Assembly (NCBI GenBank): GCA_963730395.1
Contig: CAVSSK010000023.1
Location: 124,001 to 188,000, forward strand
Direction: 5' to 3'
DNA: 64,000 nt
From: Bog-473 sp963730395
GTDB taxonomy: Bacteria; Actinomycetota; Acidimicrobiia; Acidimicrobiales; RAAP-2
The notes under the pieces were generated by a model. It did not search any database. It saw only the letters and a list, made by a program, of their open reading frames with translations, and was not told where the DNA came from. Each line of letters begins with the position of its first letter. Position 1 is the first letter of the stretch. Shown here piece after piece: positions 53,379 through 62,718 of this stretch. The translations under genes and the position numbers were made by a program.

Positions 53379-54941
53379 CTACCGGCCTTTCGGGGGTGTC
53401 ACCCGCCCGCCCTTCTTCTTCTTCTTCGTCCCCTTGTTGACGCTGACCACGGGCCGGGAGGGGGCCGGCGCAGGCAGTCCGGGGAAGCTCGAGGGGAGCT
53501 CGCCACCGTCCCCCATCAACTGGGACAGCATGTCGAAGTCGGGCTGGCCGGCCTGTCCGGGGGCACCGGCGCCGGCCGCCTGTTGGGCCATCTTGCGGGC
53601 GGCGCGGCCGCTCATCCCGGCCATGTTGGGCATCCCGGGGAGGTTGGGCATGTTGCCCGAGGCCATCCCCTTCATCATCTTCTGCATCTCCTTGAACTGC
53701 TTGAGCAGGGTGTTGACGTCCTGGATGGTGGTGCCCGAGCCCCGGGCCACCCGGCTGCGGCGCGAGCCGTCGAGCAGGGAGGTGTCGTTGCGCTCGGCCG
53801 GGGTCATGGAGCAGACGATGGCCTCGACCTTGCCCACCTCCCCGTCGTCGATCTGGCCGGCGGCCTGGCGCATCTCCTTGGACATCCCCGGCATCAGCCG
53901 CATCAGCCCGCCGAGCGACCCCATCTTCTTCACCTGCCGCAGCTGGGAGAGGAAGTCCTCGAGGGTGAACTGGCCCTGCATGAGGCGGCTGGCGCTCTTG
54001 GCCACCTCGTCGGAGTCCATGGTGCGCTCGGCCTGCTCTATCAGGCTGAGCACGTCGCCCATCCCGAGGATGCGGTCGGCCATGCGGTCCGGGTGGAAGA
54101 GGTCGAAGTCGGCCAGCCGCTCGCCCGTGCTGGCGAACGCGATCGGCTTGCCCACCACTCCCTTGACCGACAGCGCGGCGCCGCCACGGGCGTCGCCGTC
54201 GAGCTTGGTGAGGATGACGCCGCTCAGCTCGAGGGTGTCGTGGAACGCCTTGGCGGTCGCCACCGCGTCCTGGCCGATCATGGCGTCGATGACGAGGAAC
54301 GTGTAGTGGGGCTCCGTGGCCGCCGAGATGTCCCGGATCTGCCGCATGAGCTCGACGTCGATCGTGAGGCGCCCCGCGGTGTCGATGATGCAGATGTCCT
54401 TGCCGAGGCGGCGCGCCTCCTCGAGGCCGGCCCTGGCACAGGCGACGGGGTCGGTCGCCTCGCTGAAGACGGTCACCCCGGCTTGCGTTCCGAGGACGCG
54501 CAGCTGCTCGACGGCGGCGGGACGCTGGAGGTCGGCGCCGACGAGGAGCGGGTTGCGCCCCTGCTGCTTCCACCACTGGGCGAGCTTGGCCGAGTTGGTG
54601 GTCTTGCCCGAGCCCTGGAGGCCGGCCATGAGCACGACGGTCGGCGGCCGCGAGGCGTAGGTGAGCTTGAGCGTGTCGCCGCCGAGGACGCTGACCAGCT
54701 CCTCGTGCACGGCGCGGACCACCTGCTGGCCCGGGGTGAGGCTCTTGGAGAGCGCCTCGGTGCTGACCCGCAGCCGGATGCCGTCGCAGAAGCGGCGGGC
54801 GACGGTCAGCTCCACGTCTGCTTCGAGGAGCGCCGTGCGGATCTCCTTGAGCGCGTCATCGAGGTCGGCGTCGCTGATGCGCCCCTTGCCGCGCAGGCGG
54901 GTCGAGATCCGCTCCAGGCGGTCGGACAGGGCGTCGAACAT
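53379..54941 (-). CDS. ffh: Signal recognition particle GTPase Ffh (SRP54)
   Basis: Ffh binds signal sequences emerging from the ribosome and docks with FtsY. The 520-residue protein has the N domain (MFDALSDRLERISTRLRGKGRIS), G domain (LMAGLQGSGKTTNSAKLA, DTAGRLTID, TKLDGDARGGAALS) and a methionine-rich M domain (GSGTTIQDVNTLLKQFKEMQKMMKGM) with a Lys-rich tail. Starts at ATG 54941. Confidence 0.97.
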   Translation of the reverse strand: MFDALSDRLERISTRLRGKGRISDADLDDALKEIRTALLEADVELTVARRFCDGIRLRVSTEALSKSLTPGQQVVRAVHEELVSVLGGDTLKLTYASRPPTVVLMAGLQGSGKTTNSAKLAQWWKQQGRNPLLVGADLQRPAAVEQLRVLGTQAGVTVFSEATDPVACARAGLEEARRLGKDICIIDTAGRLTIDVELMRQIRDISAATEPHYTFLVIDAMIGQDAVATAKAFHDTLELSGVILTKLDGDARGGAALSVKGVVGKPIAFASTGERLADFDLFHPDRMADRILGMGDVLSLIEQAERTMDSDEVAKSASRLMQGQFTLEDFLSQLRQVKKMGSLGGLMRLMPGMSKEMRQAAGQIDDGEVGKVEAIVCSMTPAERNDTSLLDGSRRSRVARGSGTTIQDVNTLLKQFKEMQKMMKGMASGNMPNLPGMPNMAGMSGRAARKMAQQAAGAGAPGQAGQPDFDMLSQLMGDGGELPSSFPGLPAPAPSRPVVSVNKGTKKKKKGGRVTPPKGR

Positions 54942-54949
54942 GGGGTCTC

Positions 54950-54955
54950 AGGTTA
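54950..54955 (-). promoter_or_regulatory. -10-like hexamer of the ffh-rpsP-khpA-rimM-trmD-rplS group
   Basis: TAACCT lies 8 nt before the ffh ATG at 54941. Confidence 0.5.
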
Positions 54956-55112
54956 GTCACGGAGGCCGTGGGGACCGACGCCACGTGGCGGGCGGGAGGT
55001 CCCCGCGCTGCTCGGCCCCCGACCCGTGGCCCGGCCGGTCCCACCGGCTACCGTCGCGGCCCATGGCACCCCCGGCGCGGCGATCGAGGACGGGCTGAGG
55101 CCCGGGCCGCGC

Positions 55113-55874
55113 ATGGAGGTCGCCGACCACATCGACGCGCTGCGGGCCGAGGGGGAGCGCATGGCCGCCGCCGTCGCCGGCTCGAGCCCGGACGCGGCGG
55201 TGCCGACCTGCCCCGAGTGGGTCGTGCGCGACCTGGTGCGCCACATGGGCGGCGTGCACCGCTGGGCCACGGGCTACGTGGCCGGGGCACGCACCGAGGT
55301 GTGGGACGTCGACCTCGACGAGGTGGTGGGCACCTGGCCCGGCGACTCGGAGCTCGCCGGTTGGCTCCGGGAGGGCTGCGAGGCTCTCGCCGCCGCGCTG
55401 GCGGCCGCGCCCGCCGACCTCGAGTGCTGGACCTTCCTGCGGGCGCCGTCGCCGCTCGCCATGTGGTCCCGTCGCCAGGCCCACGAGACGGCCATCCACC
55501 GCGTCGACGCCGAGCTGGCGGCCGGCGCCGTCCCCGGTCCGGTGGCGGCACCCTTCGCGGCCGACGGGGTGGGCGAGCTCCTCGAATGCTTCGTGCCCCG
55601 CCGCTCGACCACGTTGCGGGCCGAGGAGCCTGCCTCCCTGGCCGTGGGCTGCACCGACGCCGACGCGGCGTGGCTACTGGGCATCGGCGCCGAGGGCGTC
55701 ACCACCCACCCTGCTGCGAGCATGCCGGCGGGCGCCGATTGCTCGGTGCGCGGGCCGGCGGCCGGCCTCTACCTGGCGCTGTGGAACCGGACCGGCCCCG
55801 AGGCCCTCGCCATAGAGGGCGACCGCGCCGTGCTGGGCCTGTTCCTCGACCAGGTCCACGTGCGCTGGAGCTGA
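55113..55874 (+). CDS. Mycothiol-dependent maleylpyruvate isomerase-like protein (DinB/MDMPI)
   Basis: This 253-residue protein has the DinB-fold metal histidines in DLVRHMGGVHRW and WSRRQAHETAIHRVDAE, the MDMPI arrangement, plus a C-terminal SCP2-like domain ending LGLFLDQVHVRWS. Relatives isomerise maleylpyruvate with mycothiol, but many are of unknown function. The start is uncertain: ATG 55113 gives the family start; GTG 55026 would add a low-complexity leader. It interrupts the smc-ftsY-ffh block on the opposite strand. Confidence 0.8.
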   Translation: MEVADHIDALRAEGERMAAAVAGSSPDAAVPTCPEWVVRDLVRHMGGVHRWATGYVAGARTEVWDVDLDEVVGTWPGDSELAGWLREGCEALAAALAAAPADLECWTFLRAPSPLAMWSRRQAHETAIHRVDAELAAGAVPGPVAAPFAADGVGELLECFVPRRSTTLRAEEPASLAVGCTDADAAWLLGIGAEGVTTHPAASMPAGADCSVRGPAAGLYLALWNRTGPEALAIEGDRAVLGLFLDQVHVRWS

Positions 55875-55880
55875 GGCGCC

Positions 55881-55900
55881 GCCGGCCCGCACCGGCCGGC
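55881..55900. terminator. Terminator-like hairpin between convergent genes
   Basis: GCCGGCC (55881-55887), loop CGCACC, GGCCGGC (55894-55900): perfect 7-bp GC stem between the isomerase and small membrane-protein stops. Confidence 0.5.
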
Positions 55901-55907
55901 CTCGGGC

Positions 55908-56126
55908 TCAGTCGGCCGCCGCTGCCTCGGGCGGCTGACGGCGGCGCCCGAAGAGCCAGTAGGCCAGCGAGCCCGTGGTGTTCATGGTGGCGGCGATGCG
56001 CCACAGGCGCTTGCGACCGCGCACCGCGGCGTCGGGCCGCCGGCGCAGGTCGCGCCACGTCAGCGTGAGCACGATGACGTGGATCACCAGCGCGACCGCG
56101 AGCACCTTCTTCTGCTGATCGGTCAT
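55908..56126 (-). CDS. Small membrane protein (PLDc_N-like)
   Basis: This 72-residue protein has one clear helix (VLAVALVIHVIVLTLTW) and a second weaker one in RLWRIAATMNTTGSLAYWLFGRR. The ending resembles PLD-nuclease N-terminal domain proteins (a two-helix membrane family). GAGGAG lies 8 nt before the ATG at 56126. It sits between ffh and ftsY, 12 nt downstream of ftsY. Confidence 0.65.
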   Translation of the reverse strand: MTDQQKKVLAVALVIHVIVLTLTWRDLRRRPDAAVRGRKRLWRIAATMNTTGSLAYWLFGRRRQPPEAAAAD

Positions 56127-56138
56127 CACGGGCGCTCC

Positions 56139-57258
56139 TCAGTCCGTGGCGAGCAGCGCATCGACGAACTCGTCGGGATCGAAGTCGACCAGGTCGTCGG
56201 GGCCCTCACCGAGGCCGACCAACTTTACGGGCACGAAGAGCTCGCGCTGGACGGCGATGACGATCCCGCCCTTGGCGGTGCCGTCGAGCTTGGTGAGCAC
56301 GATCCCCGTCACGTCCACCGCGTCCGCGAATTCCCGGGCCTGCGCCAGCCCGTTCTGCCCCGTGGTGGCGTCGAGGACGAGCAGCACCTCGGTGACGTTG
56401 CCCGGGTCCCGGTCGGCCACCCGCCGGATCTTCTTGAGCTCCTCGACGAGGTTGACCTTCGTGTGCAGGCGCCCGGCGGTGTCGGCCAGCACCAGGTCGT
56501 TGCCCCGCGCCGTCGCGCGCTGCACGGCGTCGAACACGATGGCGCTGGGGTCGGCTCCCTCCGCGCCACGGACGATCTCGGCACCGGTGCGCTCGGCCCA
56601 CATGCCGAGCTGGTCGGCGGCGGCGGCGCGGAAGGTGTCGCCCGCCGCCAGCAGGACAGAGCGGCCGGCGGCCGTCTGGCGCCGGGCCACCTTGCCGATC
56701 GTCGTCGTCTTGCCCACCCCGTTGACCCCGACGAAGAGCCACACGTCGGGCGAGCCCGTGCGGCCGTCGAAGTGGAGGGTCCGCGACCCCCCGGTCTCGA
56801 GGAGCTCGCGGATCGACCCGCGGAGCGCCACGAGCAGGTCGTCGCCGCCCTTGACCTCCTTGGTCTCGACCTTGGCCCGCAGCTCGTCCAGCAGCGCGTT
56901 CGTCGTGTTGACGCCGACGTCGGCCCGGATGAGCGCCTCCTCCAGCGAGTCCCAGGTGGCGGCATCGATGCGGCCGGAGCGCAGAGCGGACACCGCACCG
57001 CTGAACAGCCCGCGCACCCCGCCCAGACGGCTGCGGTACGACGGCGGTGCCGCCACCTCGGGTGCCGGGCGCGGCGCGCGGCGGTGCCGTCGGCGCCTCG
57101 GCGGCAGCGGCGGGCGGCGCCTGGGGTGGAGCGGTCGGCGCCGCGGCGCCACCACCCCGGCGCCGCGAGCGGGTGGCGGCGACACCACCGAGGACCAGCC
57201 CCAGGACGGCCACCACGACGACGAGGACGATGTAGAAGCCCACCTCCACCGCCATCAT
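56139..57258 (-). CDS. ftsY: SRP receptor FtsY, frameshifted in the linker
   Basis: FtsY is the membrane-associated SRP receptor GTPase. The N-terminal frame gives MMAVEVGFYIVLVVVVAVLGLVLGGVAATRSRRR (one helix) and an Ala/Pro-rich linker. The next frame gives PAPEVAAPPSYRSRLGGVRGLFSG, then the NG domain (VGVNGVGKTTTIGKVA, LADTAGRLHTK, TKLDGTAKGG) to VDFDPDEFVDALLATD. The break lies about 57070-57090, with one base in excess. Since FtsY is essential, a sequence error is likely. ATG at 57258 overlaps the smc stop. Confidence 0.9.
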
Positions 57259-60200
57259 GCCGGCGAGGGCTCCTTCTCGACCTTCTGGCTGACGACCTGG
57301 GAGGACCCGCCAGGCGCCATCGTCACACCATAGAGCGCGTCGCCCGTCTCCATCGTGCGCTTCTGGTGGCTCACGATCAACAGCTGCGCCTCGTCGCGGA
57401 ACTCGTGCACCAGGGCGAGGAAGCGGCTGAGGTTCACGTCGTCGAGCGCCGCCTCCACCTCGTCCATCAGGTAGAAGGGCGAGGGCCGGCTGCGGAAGAC
57501 CGCGAAGAGGAAGGCCAGCGCCGCCATGGAGCGCTCGCCGCCGGAGAGCAGCGAGACGCGGCGCACGTTGCGCCCGGCCGGGCGCACCTCTATCTCGACG
57601 CCCGTGTTCAGCAGGTCGTCGGGCTCGAGGAGGACGAGACGGCCGGTTCCACCGGGGAACAGCATGCCGACCAGCGTGGAGAAGTGCTCGTTGACGTCGG
57701 CCGCCGCGGCGGCGAACGAGGTCATGATCTCGTGGTCGAGGGTGCGGACGACCTCGTGCAGCTCGCGGCGTGCCCCCCGCACGTCGTCGACCTGCGCCTC
57801 GAGCTCCTTGTGCCGCTCCTCCAGCGTCGAGAGCTCCTCGAGGGCCAGCGGGTTGACCGGACCGAGCGCGACCAGCTTGCGCTCGAGCTCCTCGGCGTGC
57901 TGCACCAGCGTCGTGCCCTCGGGCGCCTCGGGCTCGGCCAGGCCCACCAGGTCCTCGGGTGTCGCCGCCAGGTCGCGCTGGACGTGTTCGCGCAGGGCCT
58001 CGGTCCGCAGGTCGACCTCGTTGGCCTCGAGGTCGAGGGTGCGGGTGCGGGTGCGGACCGCATCGAGGCGCTGCTCGGTGGTGTGGCGGTCCCGGCGCAG
58101 TTGCTCCAGCTTCTCGCCCCCGGCCCGGACCGCGTCGACCTGATCCTGGTAGTCGTGGCGCAGGGACTCGAAGATGCCGTCGAGCCGGGCGTGCTCCTGG
58201 GCGACGAGCTGCTCGAGGCGCGCCAGCGCGGCGCCCTCGGCCTCCAGCCGCTCGCGGCGGGTGGCCGCCGTGGCCCGCTCCTCGGCGTGACCCTGCAGGC
58301 GGCGCTCCACCTCGGCCTGGCGCTCGGCGAGCACCCGCCGACGCTCGGCGACGCCCGCCACGCGGACCTCGAGCGCCTGGCGCCCCCGCGTGACCTCGGC
58401 CCGCCGCTCCTCGAGCGACCGCCAGGCGCTGAGCGCGTCGGTGAGCTCGGGGAGGGCCCGGTCCAGCTGCGCCTGCTCGGCCGTCACCTCGGACAGCCGC
58501 AGCTGCGCCTCCGCCACGGCGGCCCGGGCCTCGTCGAGCTCGCCGGCCATCCGTCGCTGCTCCTCGCCGGCCCGTTCCGTGTCGGCCCGGCCGGACTCGC
58601 AGGCCGACGCGTGCCGGTCGGCCGACCGCTCGGCTGCGGCACGGGCGTCACGGGCGCGCGCCAGCGTGATGCGCGACTCGGTGAGGTGCGCGCGGGCCAG
58701 CTCCGCCGCGGCCGCGGCCTCCTCGGCCTTGCGGCGCGCCTCCTCGACGGCCGCCGCGGTGACCACGCCGCTGCCGGTGCGCACCCGCCATCCCGTCGCC
58801 GCGAAGCGGTCGCCCTCCGGCGTGACCACCACCAGGTCGTCGCGGGCGAGTGAGAGGTCGATGGCCTCCTCCCAGCCGTCGACGCGGACGGCCCGGCCGA
58901 CGAGCGTGTCGAGCACGGACTCGGCGACCGCCCCGCCGTGGCGCACCCGGACGTGGCCGCGCACCGGCTCGGCGCTGCTGCCCGGGGGAAGGGAGGCCGC
59001 CACGGCTCCCGCCTCGGCCGCCCCCGACTGCCGGGGCGCCAGCACGGCCCCGGTCACGCCCCGCTCGCGCAGCGTCGCCAGCGCGGCCTGGGCGGAGCGG
59101 CGGCCGTCGACCACGACCGCAGCCACCCCGGCGCCGGCCGCCGCCTCGAAGGCGGCGTCCCAGCCCTCGTCGATCTCGACCAGGTCGACCAGCGACCCCA
59201 CCACCCCGTCCACGTCACGCAGCAGCTCGCGCCCGCCGGCACCCAGCAGGTCGGACAGGGCGCGTTCGAGCGCCTCGGCCCGCGCCGCCGTGCGGTGGAG
59301 CGCGTCCGCGGCCTCGTCGGCCGACGCCTGGGCCGACTCCGCGCCCCGGGCGGCGTCGGCGAGCTCGGCCGTGCGGGCGGCCAGCTCGGCCTCGACCGCG
59401 GCCGTGGCCTGGTCGAGCTCCTCGGAGGCCTTGGCCAGCAGGTCGGCCCGCACGGCGGCGGCCGCCACGCGCTGCTCGAGCGTCCCCACCCGGCCGGCGA
59501 GGGCCCCGATGTCGCCCTGTTCCCGGCCCGCGGCGCGGGCCACGAGCTCGATGCGGGCCCGCACACGGGCGATCGCCTCGTCGGGCGCCTCGGAGCCCAG
59601 GACCGCCGACCACCGCTCCCGCAGCGACGCCTCCTCCTCGCCCAGCGCCGTCAGTGCCGCCTCGAGCTCTGCCCGCTCCTCCGCGCCGCCCGCCGCCCCG
59701 TCTGCCTCCGCTGCGGCGAGGTCGCTGGCCAGCCGGGCCCCCTCGGCCTCGAGCGTCGACACCACGTCGACGTCGGCGGCGGCGTCGAGCGCGGCGACGA
59801 CCGCCCGCCCGCGCTCGCGGAGCAGGGCCGAGGTGCCGCGGGCCCGCTCGACGAGGCCCTGCACCCGGCCGAGCGCGTTGGCCAGGTCCTCCTCGCGGCG
59901 CGACGAAAGCTCGGCCGTGGTGGAGGTGGCCTCGTCGTCGAGCTGCTCGAGCGCCTCGTGGAGCTCGCGCTCCTCGTCGCGGCAGACCGTCAGGTTCTGT
60001 GCGGCGGCCCGGCGGCGGGCCGTCAGGTCGGCCAGCTCGGAACCCGCGAGGTAGCGGCGCACGGCCCGCAGTTCGGAGGCGACCGTGTCGTGAGAACGGG
60101 CGGCGGCGGCCTGGCGTTCCAGGGGGCGGATCTGGCGCCGGACCTCGCGCACGAGGTCCCCCAGGCGCTCGAGGTTCTCGGCCGTGGCGGCCAGGCGGCG

Positions 60201-60734
60201 CTCGGCCCGCTCGCGGCGCCGGCGGTGCTTGAGCACCCCCGCCGCCTCCTCGATGATGGCCCGGCGGTCCTCGGGGCGGGCGTTGAGCACCGTGTCGAGC
60301 TGGCCTTGGCCGATGATCATGTGCTGCTGGCGGCCGACGCCCGAGTCGCTGAGGAGCTCCTGGATGTCCAGGAGCCGGCACGGCGCCCCGTTGATGGCGT
60401 ACTCGCTGTCACCGGAGCGGAACAGCGTCCGGGTGATGGTGACCTCGGCCAGGTCGATGGGCAGCTTGCCCGAGGAGTTGTCGATGGTCAGCGACACCTC
60501 GGCCCGGCCGAGCTGGGGGCGCGACGAGGTCCCCGCGAAGATGACGTCCTCCATCTTGGCCGAGCGGAGCGAGCGGGGGCCCTGGGCGCCGAGCACCCAG
60601 GTCACGGCGTCGACGACGTTCGACTTGCCGCTCCCGTTGGGACCGACGACCACCGTGATCCCCGGCTCGAACTCCAGCACGGTCGGGTCGGCGAAGGACT
60701 TGAAGCCCTTCATGCTGAGCGACTTCAGGAACAT
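57255..60734 (-). CDS. smc: Chromosome segregation protein SMC
   Basis: SMC dimers load near oriC and align chromosome arms. The 1159-residue protein has MFLKSLSMKGFKSFADPTVLEFEPG, Walker A GPNGSGKSNVVDAV, two long coiled coils flanking a hinge (VVGSLVDLVEIDEGWDAAFEAAAG, about 505-620), signature LSGGERSMAALAFLFA and Walker B YLMDEVEAALDD. The length is slightly below the usual 1180-1200. Starts at ATG 60734; ftsY follows. Confidence 0.96.
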   Translation of the reverse strand: MFLKSLSMKGFKSFADPTVLEFEPGITVVVGPNGSGKSNVVDAVTWVLGAQGPRSLRSAKMEDVIFAGTSSRPQLGRAEVSLTIDNSSGKLPIDLAEVTITRTLFRSGDSEYAINGAPCRLLDIQELLSDSGVGRQQHMIIGQGQLDTVLNARPEDRRAIIEEAAGVLKHRRRRERAERRLAATAENLERLGDLVREVRRQIRPLERQAAAARSHDTVASELRAVRRYLAGSELADLTARRRAAAQNLTVCRDEERELHEALEQLDDEATSTTAELSSRREEDLANALGRVQGLVERARGTSALLRERGRAVVAALDAAADVDVVSTLEAEGARLASDLAAAEADGAAGGAEERAELEAALTALGEEEASLRERWSAVLGSEAPDEAIARVRARIELVARAAGREQGDIGALAGRVGTLEQRVAAAAVRADLLAKASEELDQATAAVEAELAARTAELADAARGAESAQASADEAADALHRTAARAEALERALSDLLGAGGRELLRDVDGVVGSLVDLVEIDEGWDAAFEAAAGAGVAAVVVDGRRSAQAALATLRERGVTGAVLAPRQSGAAEAGAVAASLPPGSSAEPVRGHVRVRHGGAVAESVLDTLVGRAVRVDGWEEAIDLSLARDDLVVVTPEGDRFAATGWRVRTGSGVVTAAAVEEARRKAEEAAAAAELARAHLTESRITLARARDARAAAERSADRHASACESGRADTERAGEEQRRMAGELDEARAAVAEAQLRLSEVTAEQAQLDRALPELTDALSAWRSLEERRAEVTRGRQALEVRVAGVAERRRVLAERQAEVERRLQGHAEERATAATRRERLEAEGAALARLEQLVAQEHARLDGIFESLRHDYQDQVDAVRAGGEKLEQLRRDRHTTEQRLDAVRTRTRTLDLEANEVDLRTEALREHVQRDLAATPEDLVGLAEPEAPEGTTLVQHAEELERKLVALGPVNPLALEELSTLEERHKELEAQVDDVRGARRELHEVVRTLDHEIMTSFAAAAADVNEHFSTLVGMLFPGGTGRLVLLEPDDLLNTGVEIEVRPAGRNVRRVSLLSGGERSMAALAFLFAVFRSRPSPFYLMDEVEAALDDVNLSRFLALVHEFRDEAQLLIVSHQKRTMETGDALYGVTMAPGGSSQVVSQKVEKEPSPA

Positions 60735-60742
60735 TCAGGGCG

Positions 60743-60748
60743 ACCCTA
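60743..60748 (-). promoter_or_regulatory. -10-like hexamer of smc-ftsY
   Basis: TAGGGT lies 8 nt before the smc ATG at 60734, in the 39-nt gap after mutM. Confidence 0.5.
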
Positions 60749-60773
60749 CTGGGTGCCTACAGGGCGCGGGGGC

Positions 60774-61673
60774 CTAAACCTGGCAGTGTTCGCAGAAGAA
60801 GGTCGAGCGGCCGCCGGCCTTGACCCGGATGATCGTGTTCCGGCAGCGCCGGCAGGGCTGGCCCTCGCGGTCGTAGACCTGGTGCGAGCCCTGGAAGTCC
60901 CCGAGCTCGCCGAAGAGGTCGCGGTACTGCTCGTCGGCCAGCGAGGAGCCCCGGTGCTTGATGGCGTCGGCCAGCGTCTCGACGATGGCCCGGTACAGGC
61001 GCCGCACCTCGGTGGCGGTCAGCGAGTCCGCCGTCCGGTCATAGCGCAGCCCGGCCTGGTAGAGCATCTCGTCGGAGTACAGGTTCCCGATGCCCGCCGT
61101 GAAGCTCTGGTCCATGAGGAGCGCCTTGATCCCCCCGTGGTGCTGGTGCAGGAGCGCGCCGAAGCGGTCCCAGCTCATGAGGTCCTCGATGGGGTCGAAG
61201 CCGAGGTGGGCCAGCTCGGGGATCGCCTTGCGGATGGCGGCGCCGTCGCCGCCCGCCGTCCCCGAGACGGGGCTGAGCGGCGTCCCGTCGGCCTTGAGCG
61301 GTGGCGTGGACACGAAGAGCTCGCCGAAGGTGCGCGGGTCGACGTAGCGCAGCTCGCCGCCCTGGGTGAACGTGATGACGACGTGGGTGTGCTTGGGCTT
61401 GGGGTCCTTGGGGGACTTGACCCGCAGCAGCTGGCCGCTCATGCCGAGGTGGACGACGAGCGTGTCCCCGCTGTCGAGGGTCAGCAGGAGGTACTTGCCC
61501 AGCCGCCCGACCGACTTGATGGTCCGGCCCTCGAGCAGGGCACGGAAGTGCTTGGCCGAGGGGTGACGGCGCACGGAGCGCCCGTTGGCCACCGCGACGG
61601 CCTTGATCTTGCGGCCGACCACCTCGCGCGCCAGGTCCTGGCGCAGGGTCTCGACCTCGGGAAGCTCAGGCAC
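60774..61673 (-). CDS. mutM: Formamidopyrimidine-DNA glycosylase
   Basis: MutM removes 8-oxoguanine and formamidopyrimidines. The 299-residue protein has the catalytic N-terminus (M/V)PELPEVETLRQDL (Pro and Glu nucleophile residues), GRLGKYLLLTL (Lys), GIGNLYSDEMLYQAGL (helix-two-turn-helix) and the zinc finger CRRCRNTIIRVKAGGRSTFFCEHC. GTG at 61673 overlaps the rnc stop by 8 nt. Confidence 0.95.
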   Translation of the reverse strand: MPELPEVETLRQDLAREVVGRKIKAVAVANGRSVRRHPSAKHFRALLEGRTIKSVGRLGKYLLLTLDSGDTLVVHLGMSGQLLRVKSPKDPKPKHTHVVITFTQGGELRYVDPRTFGELFVSTPPLKADGTPLSPVSGTAGGDGAAIRKAIPELAHLGFDPIEDLMSWDRFGALLHQHHGGIKALLMDQSFTAGIGNLYSDEMLYQAGLRYDRTADSLTATEVRRLYRAIVETLADAIKHRGSSLADEQYRDLFGELGDFQGSHQVYDREGQPCRRCRNTIIRVKAGGRSTFFCEHCQV

Positions 61674-62394
61674 CGGTGATCTCCTCCCAGGCCGCACGCG
61701 CGGCCTGCTGTTCGGCGTCCTTCTTGGAGCGCCCCACGCCCGTTCCCCACAGCGTCCCGCCCAGGAACACCTCGGCCACGTAGGCCCGGTCGTGGTCCGG
61801 GCCGGACCCCACCACCACGTAGCGCGGCGTCCCGTCGCCGTCGCGCACGGCCTTCTCCTGCAGCCGGCTCTTGTGGTCGAAGTCGTCGGGCTCCTCGCCC
61901 GCCCGCTCGATGGCCTCGCCCAGCTCGCGGAGCACGAGCTGCCGCGCGGCCTCCCAGCCGGCGTCGAGGTAGACCGCGCCGAGGACGGCCTCGAAGGCGT
62001 CGGCCAGGATGGAGGCCTTGGCGCGGCCGCCTGACCCTTCTTCCCCCCGGCCCAACAGGAGGACCTCACCCACCCCGAGCCGCCCGGCCACCTCGGCCAG
62101 CACGCGTGCGTTGACCACGGCCGAGCGGACCTTGGCCAGCTTCCCCTCGGCGAAGTCTGGGAAGTGGTCGTAGGTGTAGCCCGCCACGATCAGGCCGAGC
62201 ACGGCGTCGCCGAGGAATTCGAGGCGCTCGTTGGACGGCGCCCCACCGTCCTGCTCCCCACACCAGCTCCGGTGCGCCAGGGCGTGCTGCAAGAGGCTCA
62301 GGTCCCCGAAGGTGTGGCCAAGTCGCTCGGCCAGTGCGGCCGCCCCCTCAGCGCCGGGGTCAACCCGCCTCGAGCTTGGCGTAGACGTAGTCAA
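61666..62394 (-). CDS. rnc: Ribonuclease III
   Basis: RNase III cuts double-stranded RNA in rRNA and mRNA processing. The 242-residue protein has NERLEFLGDAVLGL (55-68, catalytic motif), LADAFEAVLGAVYLDAG, and a C-terminal dsRBD (DFDHKSRLQEKAVRDGDGTPRYVV to KKDAEQQAARAAW). TTG at 62394 is the only common start in frame; it would overlap the acpP coding end by 35 nt. A CTG inside (near 62334) cannot be ruled out. Confidence 0.92.
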   Translation of the reverse strand: MTTSTPSSRRVDPGAEGAAALAERLGHTFGDLSLLQHALAHRSWCGEQDGGAPSNERLEFLGDAVLGLIVAGYTYDHFPDFAEGKLAKVRSAVVNARVLAEVAGRLGVGEVLLLGRGEEGSGGRAKASILADAFEAVLGAVYLDAGWEAARQLVLRELGEAIERAGEEPDDFDHKSRLQEKAVRDGDGTPRYVVVGSGPDHDRAYVAEVFLGGTLWGTGVGRSKKDAEQQAARAAWEEITGA

Positions 62395-62656
62395 CAGCGT
62401 CCCGGACCGTGCGCAGGTCCTCGAGGTCCTCGTCGTCGATTCGGAACCCGACCGTGCGCTCCCCCAGCTCCTCTTCCAGGGCTTCGACCAGCTCGATCAG
62501 GGCCAGGGAGTCGGCATCGAGGTCCTCGACGAAGGAGGCGCCTTCGGTGATCGACGACGGGTCCGTCTCCAAGATGTCGGCCAGCTGGTCCCGGATGAGT
62601 TCGAACACCCCGTTGCGGTCGAGGGGGCCCTGGTTGGTATGGGTTTCTGCTGGCAC
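62360..62656 (-). CDS. acpP: Acyl carrier protein
   Basis: ACP carries acyl chains on a phosphopantetheine arm. The 98-residue protein has FVEDLDADSLALIELVEALEEEL with the modified serine at residue 50, and an N-terminal extension of ~10 residues. I choose GTG 62656 over the GTG at 62662 because TACACT would sit 7 nt before it, matching the spacing seen across the window. Between plsX and rnc, the standard fatty-acid gene order. Confidence 0.92.
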   Translation of the reverse strand: MPAETHTNQGPLDRNGVFELIRDQLADILETDPSSITEGASFVEDLDADSLALIELVEALEEELGERTVGFRIDDEDLEDLRTVRDAVDYVYAKLEAG

Positions 62657-62663
62657 GCGCACC

Positions 62664-62669
62664 AGTGTA
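62664..62669 (-). promoter_or_regulatory. -10-like hexamer of acpP-rnc-mutM
   Basis: TACACT lies 7 nt before GTG at 62656 and only 1 nt before the GTG at 62662, so it argues for the shorter start. Confidence 0.5.
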
Positions 62670-62718
62670 CGTGTTTCGGCGCCCTGACCGCCTGTTTATA
62701 CCCTCTGAACTGGTCTTT

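Noticed and set aside
55063..55098. ATG at 55063 with TACCGT 8 nt upstream
   Set aside because: The frame stops after 11 codons, so it cannot start the isomerase unless a base is missing; not enough evidence to call it.
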